Assembly: GCA_019411205.1 (NCBI GenBank)
Contig: DXRF01000112.1
Location: forward strand, 1-8,632
DNA length: 8,632 nt
Source of the DNA: Parabacteroides sp.
GTDB taxonomy: Bacteria; Bacteroidota; Bacteroidia; Bacteroidales; Tannerellaceae
Direction of reading: 5' to 3'
Both the position numbers and the translations under genes were made by a program. This document shows positions 5,886 to 8,632 of the stretch, in pieces. Under the pieces are notes generated by a model. It was not told the DNA's origin and ran no database searches. It saw nothing but the letters and a program-made list of their open reading frames with translations. The first letter of the stretch is position 1. Every line of letters begins with the position of its first letter.

Positions 5886-7103
5886 TTACTTGATCGCATG
5901 GTCAGCCTGAACCTTCTCCCCGTTCCAGGCTTTCACATTCGTCCATTCCGTATAAGGAGCTGACCAGAACTCATCCGTTTCCGGCAGTCCCAGAGGCACC
6001 AAGCCAAAAGCACAAAGGTAGACGCTCCCCGTATTGATATAAGACTCGGAGATCTCGATTTGTTCACCAGTAAAGCCTACACGCAACCAACCGTTCTTAT
6101 CGAAATTTGCCGGAGACTTCAACTGGCGACGGATGACGGAAGTCAAAGCGCAACGCACCTGTGCCGGTTTCACCCGTTCGGGCAAAATATGCATCAAAGC
6201 CGCCTGTCCCAACGCATGGAAAGCACCGAAGCGGTAGCAGATGGAACGACCTACAACCGGGAAAGAACCTTCGGGAGAAATAAAACGTTCCAGTATCTCG
6301 GCATAACGGGCATGACGTTTCAACTGTGTATCCAAGAAATCAGCACCTTCGATATTATGTTTCTTCATCACGACCAGCACGTCCGTCAGCATCGGATGGA
6401 TCACGAAACTATTATAATAATCCATGTGAAAATCAACTCCATCACCATACATAGCATCACCTTTATACCATTCGTCGCGGAATCTCTTCACTCCATACAG
6501 CATTCGCTCCATGTCGCATTCTCCTGTAAACTCCAATAAAGCGGCTTCGACCGTCGAAGCAAAAAGCAACCAGTTACTTTCAAAAGGCTTGATGTTACGG
6601 CTCCGCTTCAATTCGGTAACCATCCATTCTTTTGCCTGCGGATCAAGATTTCCCCAAAGTTGTTTCGGGGCACGCAATAATCCCTGAGCCAAAAAAGCAG
6701 CATCTACCAAAGGTTGCGACGGTTCACCGAAAACCAGATAGTCGGGAGCCTCCGGATTAACAGCATTCTTCAGGCCTTTTACCGTCAGGTTGATATATTT
6801 CTCACGGAGCTTACCTTCCGGCGTGTTGTCCGGTCCCAGTTCCAGCCAGGGAGCGATACCGCAAACCAGACGGCCCACCGCCTCCAAATGAGAGAAACGA
6901 CGACGGTCGCCCAACGATTCGTAAGGCATATTCTTCTTCAACGTATTATTGCTCAGATTGACAAGTACGGGGTCTGCAATGCGTGTCAGGTTTTCCACCC
7001 AGAATGCACGATCTTCTTTACCGGTTGTTTGCTGGGCATTACCCACAAAAGGCAGGCAGATCGTACAGAGAATTAGTACGGCGATTTTCAATGGATTTCT
7101 CAT
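5886..7103 (-). CDS. Secreted DUF2264 protein, probable uronic-acid-active glycosidase (GH154-like)
   Basis: A 405-residue DUF2264 (Pfam PF10022) protein. Residues 1-24 form a signal peptide: basic start MRNPLK, hydrophobic core IAVLILCTICLPFV and a likely signal peptidase I site after GNA; no lipobox fits either cysteine, so it is probably soluble in the periplasm. Family-typical blocks are SNWLLFAS (176-183), DGVDFHMDYYNSFVIHPML (221-239), GRSICYRFGAF (286-296, approximate) and ISESYINTGSVYLC (351-364), conserved through an all-helical toroid like GH88 and GH105. I recall that CAZy GH154 (beta-glucuronidase activity in Bacteroides arabinogalactan loci) covers DUF2264 members; that mapping is from memory and should be checked. 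It lies 9 bases after the GH88 gene and before kduI, so a role in releasing glucuronic or unsaturated uronic acid is inferred. Acidic residues such as Asp221, Asp224 and Asp228 are candidates, but the catalytic residue is not assigned. Confidence 0.88.
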   Translation of the reverse strand: MRNPLKIAVLILCTICLPFVGNAQQTTGKEDRAFWVENLTRIADPVLVNLSNNTLKKNMPYESLGDRRRFSHLEAVGRLVCGIAPWLELGPDNTPEGKLREKYINLTVKGLKNAVNPEAPDYLVFGEPSQPLVDAAFLAQGLLRAPKQLWGNLDPQAKEWMVTELKRSRNIKPFESNWLLFASTVEAALLEFTGECDMERMLYGVKRFRDEWYKGDAMYGDGVDFHMDYYNSFVIHPMLTDVLVVMKKHNIEGADFLDTQLKRHARYAEILERFISPEGSFPVVGRSICYRFGAFHALGQAALMHILPERVKPAQVRCALTSVIRRQLKSPANFDKNGWLRVGFTGEQIEISESYINTGSVYLCAFGLVPLGLPETDEFWSAPYTEWTNVKAWNGEKVQADHAIK

Positions 7104-7112
7104 GGTTTATAT

Positions 7113-8309
7113 TCAAATTAATTTTTTCAGTCTCATCAATGCTTCCACATAATAGTAATCGGCATAGCTAAGCGGCACGTCCACCTCGCTGTTTCCAGGC
7201 AGATGGCCGGTCGAATGCTTGAGTACAAAGTTACAGTTTGTTCCCTTCTCCGCCAAATATTCAGGAGAAGATAAAGAACGCACTTGTTGTTCGGCAAAGT
7301 CCAGATAGCTTTTTGCCTCATCCGATTTATCCAACTGGCTCAATTCGATCAAAGCCGAAGCCATGATGGCAGCAGCAGAGGCATCGCGCGGTGCATCCGG
7401 GATATTGGGCGCATCGAAATCCCAATACGGAACTTTATCGGCAGGCATATTCGGATGATTCATCAAGAAACGGGCAATATGCTTGGCCTGTGCCAGATAT
7501 TCGGGATTGCCGGTTTCACGTGCCATCATCGTATAGCCATAAATCGCCCATGCCTGTCCGCGTGCCCAAGCTGATTCGTCGGCATAACCTTGATGCGTCA
7601 TCTTGATATGGGATTTGCCGGTAATCGTGTCATAAGAAACGACATGATAGCAGCTATAGTCATCACGGAAATGATTTTCCATCGTCGTATTGGCATGCGT
7701 AACCGCGATATCATGGAAACGGTTATCGCCCGTAGTCTTGCTTGCCCACGTCAGTAGCTCCAGATTCATCATATTATCGATGATAACCGGATATTGCCAT
7801 TTGCCGTTATTGGTAAAGTCCCAGGAACGGATTGCCTTGATCAGCGGGTTGAAGCGGGTACTGAGCGAGCCGGCGCCTGTCACCAGGACATCCTTGTAAG
7901 CAGAATTCTGCGTCAGACGATAACCGTTGCCATAGCTACAATAAAGCATGAAGCCTACATCGTGGTTATCCGTCACATGCTGTACTTTTTCCAAGCGCTC
8001 GGTAAAAAGTCCGGCATACTTCTTCAATTCGGGAGTAGGATTGTTTTCATACAGATACCAAAGTTCACCGGGGAAGAAACCGCTGCACCACCAATAGCAA
8101 TCGCTGGTTTCCAGTTTGCCATCTTTGATGCTCTTAGGCAGCCGGCCTTCCTGCTGTTCCAAATCTTTGGCCATAAGCAGCGCCTGTTCGGTCGAGGCTT
8201 TCAAACCGCGGTCAATCACTTTCGCAAGAGGTTCTTCTTGCGGTGCATTACTACAAGACGACAATAACAGTGTGGTCGTTAACACAGATAAACTTAAAAG
8301 TTTGTTCAT
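7113..8309 (-). CDS. GH88 unsaturated glucuronyl hydrolase, lipoprotein
   Basis: GH88 enzymes hydrate the C4-C5 double bond of the non-reducing unsaturated uronic acid left by polysaccharide lyases, so that the sugar falls off as 5-dehydro-4-deoxyuronate, the KduI substrate. The 398-residue protein has a lipoprotein signal with lipobox LLSSC, Cys19. Catalytic candidates are Asp117 in NHDVGFM and Asp178 in IDNMMNLE, matching Asp88 and Asp149 of the Bacillus GL1 enzyme. Aromatic blocks expected to line the cleft include SDCYWWCSGFFPGELWYLY (69-87) and SAWARGQAWAIYGY. The C-terminal half ends in SYADYYYVEALMRL. Cys19 is followed by SNAPQEE, which lacks a clear early acidic surface-export signal, so periplasmic-face anchoring is the safer guess. 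It is the first gene of the four-gene operon. Chondroitin, hyaluronan, heparin-type or plant and bacterial polysaccharide fragments cannot be told apart from sequence alone. Confidence 0.95.
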   Translation of the reverse strand: MNKLLSLSVLTTTLLLSSCSNAPQEEPLAKVIDRGLKASTEQALLMAKDLEQQEGRLPKSIKDGKLETSDCYWWCSGFFPGELWYLYENNPTPELKKYAGLFTERLEKVQHVTDNHDVGFMLYCSYGNGYRLTQNSAYKDVLVTGAGSLSTRFNPLIKAIRSWDFTNNGKWQYPVIIDNMMNLELLTWASKTTGDNRFHDIAVTHANTTMENHFRDDYSCYHVVSYDTITGKSHIKMTHQGYADESAWARGQAWAIYGYTMMARETGNPEYLAQAKHIARFLMNHPNMPADKVPYWDFDAPNIPDAPRDASAAAIMASALIELSQLDKSDEAKSYLDFAEQQVRSLSSPEYLAEKGTNCNFVLKHSTGHLPGNSEVDVPLSYADYYYVEALMRLKKLI

Positions 8310-8335
8310 AATCGAATAATTAGAAAGATTTCGGA

Positions 8336-8343
8336 CAAATATA
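8336..8343 (-). promoter_or_regulatory. -7 element for the GH88-DUF2264-kduI-kduD operon
   Basis: On the minus strand 8343-8336 reads TATATTTG, an exact TAnnTTTG match. Initiation near 8329 would give a leader of about 20 bases before the GH88 ATG. The -33 region is weak: TTCG at 8369-8366 is spaced 22 bases away and TTTG at 8359-8356 only 12. A weak -33 would suit an activator-dependent promoter, as is common for Bacteroidota glycan-utilisation genes, but no regulator is in the window. Confidence 0.45.
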
Positions 8344-8369
8344 TTAATAAGTTTACAAATTACTGCGAA

Positions 8370-8462
8370 TTACGATAGAAAAGCGATCGTTATGCACAAC
8401 GAAGCTCCGAAAATATCTTTCATCTCCGGGTCTTGTGTCTCGTCCTGATCTTGGTTGGTCAT
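8370..8462 (-). CDS. Possible 30-residue ORF upstream of the GH88 operon
   Basis: A 30-codon frame on the minus strand begins at 8462 with an ATG preceded by AGGAGGGAG and ends in TAA at 8370. The product starts very acidic (MTNQDQDETQDPEMKD) and ends hydrophobic (IFGASLCITIAFLS). It points the same way as GH88 and stops 60 bases before its ATG. The Shine-Dalgarno-like match is strong but only three bases from the ATG, and Bacteroidota rarely rely on it. No promoter element was found in front. It could be a leader peptide, a decayed gene fragment or chance; I favour chance or a remnant. Confidence 0.2.
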   Translation of the reverse strand: MTNQDQDETQDPEMKDIFGASLCITIAFLS

Positions 8463-8577
8463 CTCCCTCCTGGTTTCACATCCACCTATATATATTTTCA
8501 AGTGAAAAATAAGGAGACTACAATAATAACTAATAAACAAATACACAAGTATTTACTGCTATCACTACCACTCCTTA

Positions 8578-8632
8578 CCTTTTCGCCCTTAGTCGAAAAG
8601 GTTTTTGACCAGTGTCGAAAGGGCTTTTGACC
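8578..8632. repeat. Cluster of GTCGAAA inverted/direct repeats at window edge
   Basis: CCTTTTCG (8578-8585) and CGAAAAGG (8594-8601) form a perfect 8-bp stem followed by TTTTT, terminator-like on the plus strand. Overlapping it are two 19-bp direct repeats at a 22-bp period, GTCGAAAAGGTTTTTGACC (8592-8610) and GTCGAAAGGGCTTTTGACC (8614-8632), 17 of 19 identical. Each is itself nearly palindromic (GTCGAAA against TTTTGAC with one G-U pair). The array runs into the window end, so its true length is unknown. Confidence 0.6.

Larger units (their letters stand above)
8310..8577. other. Intergenic region upstream of GH88
   Basis: Apart from the operon -7 element and the doubtful 30-codon frame, I see only a weak inverted repeat, TTACGAT (8370-8376) against ATCGTTA (8386-8392), six of seven pairs, about 30 bases upstream of the -7 box, which could be a regulator site. 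No tRNA, terminator or mobile element is visible between 8463 and 8577. A TTG-initiated plus-strand frame of 65 codons from 8433 is not supported. Confidence 0.5.

Noticed and set aside
4991..5893. 300-codon plus-strand frame spanning all of kduI
   Set aside because: Long but antisense; its His/Phe-rich content is the complement of normal coding sequence, and kduI is certain from its four metal ligands.
8433..8630. 65-codon plus-strand frame at the right end
   Set aside because: Begins with TTG, lacks a promoter, and ends within the repeat array; the C-terminal residues are just translated repeats.
8592..8632. CRISPR array
   Set aside because: The 22-bp period leaves a spacer of only three bases, units are imperfect and palindromic, and no cas genes are present.

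Overview
The window looks like a chromosomal segment of a Bacteroidales gut bacterium, most likely Parabacteroides or a close relative. This rests on the protein families and N-terminal style (a MiaB with a GADLKSA-type leader, a Bacteroidota KduD variant, a 142-residue membrane protein ending in ELRKAVIYTEILNRKY), on A-rich start-site leaders, and on several close matches to the Bacteroidota promoter -7 element TAnnTTTG. Genus is inferred from these features and from memory; no search was run.

Layout. Positions 1-461 carry no convincing gene. They open with a 10-base match to the Nextera (Tn5) mosaic end, which suggests the window starts at an untrimmed contig edge, and they hold several short inverted and direct repeats. 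miaB (tRNA A37 methylthiotransferase) lies at 462-1835 on the minus strand. A 250-base divergent intergenic region follows, with two rightward promoter candidates and a terminator-like hairpin. Rightward, a small membrane-anchored protein of unknown function (2086-2514) precedes a succinate/acetate/propionate CoA-transferase (2592-4088). A strong bidirectional terminator (4109-4153) separates this unit from a convergent minus-strand operon: GH88 unsaturated glucuronyl hydrolase (8309-7113), a DUF2264 secreted protein (7103-5886), kduI (5842-5000) and kduD (4969-4178). The last 320 bases hold the operon promoter candidate, a possible 30-codon ORF and a cluster of GTCGAAA-type repeats at the window edge.

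How the genes fit together. The minus-strand operon is a compact unsaturated-uronate module. A lipoprotein GH88 and an exported DUF2264 protein would release uronic acid units from oligosaccharides in the periplasm. Cytoplasmic KduI then isomerises the released 5-dehydro-4-deoxyuronate and KduD reduces it to 2-keto-3-deoxygluconate. No lyase, sulfatase, SusC/SusD pair, KDG kinase, aldolase or regulator is present, so the polysaccharide is not determined. The CoA-transferase belongs to central fermentation (acetate, propionate and succinate metabolism) and miaB to translation; neither is functionally linked to the uronate operon.

The most unusual observation is that codons 8-13 of miaB encode an RNA element with the exact geometry and A36-A37-A38 signature of a tRNA anticodon stem-loop, which is the substrate class of MiaB itself. 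No wholly new multi-gene system is evident; the genes themselves belong to known families or, for the 142-residue protein, a probably conserved unknown.
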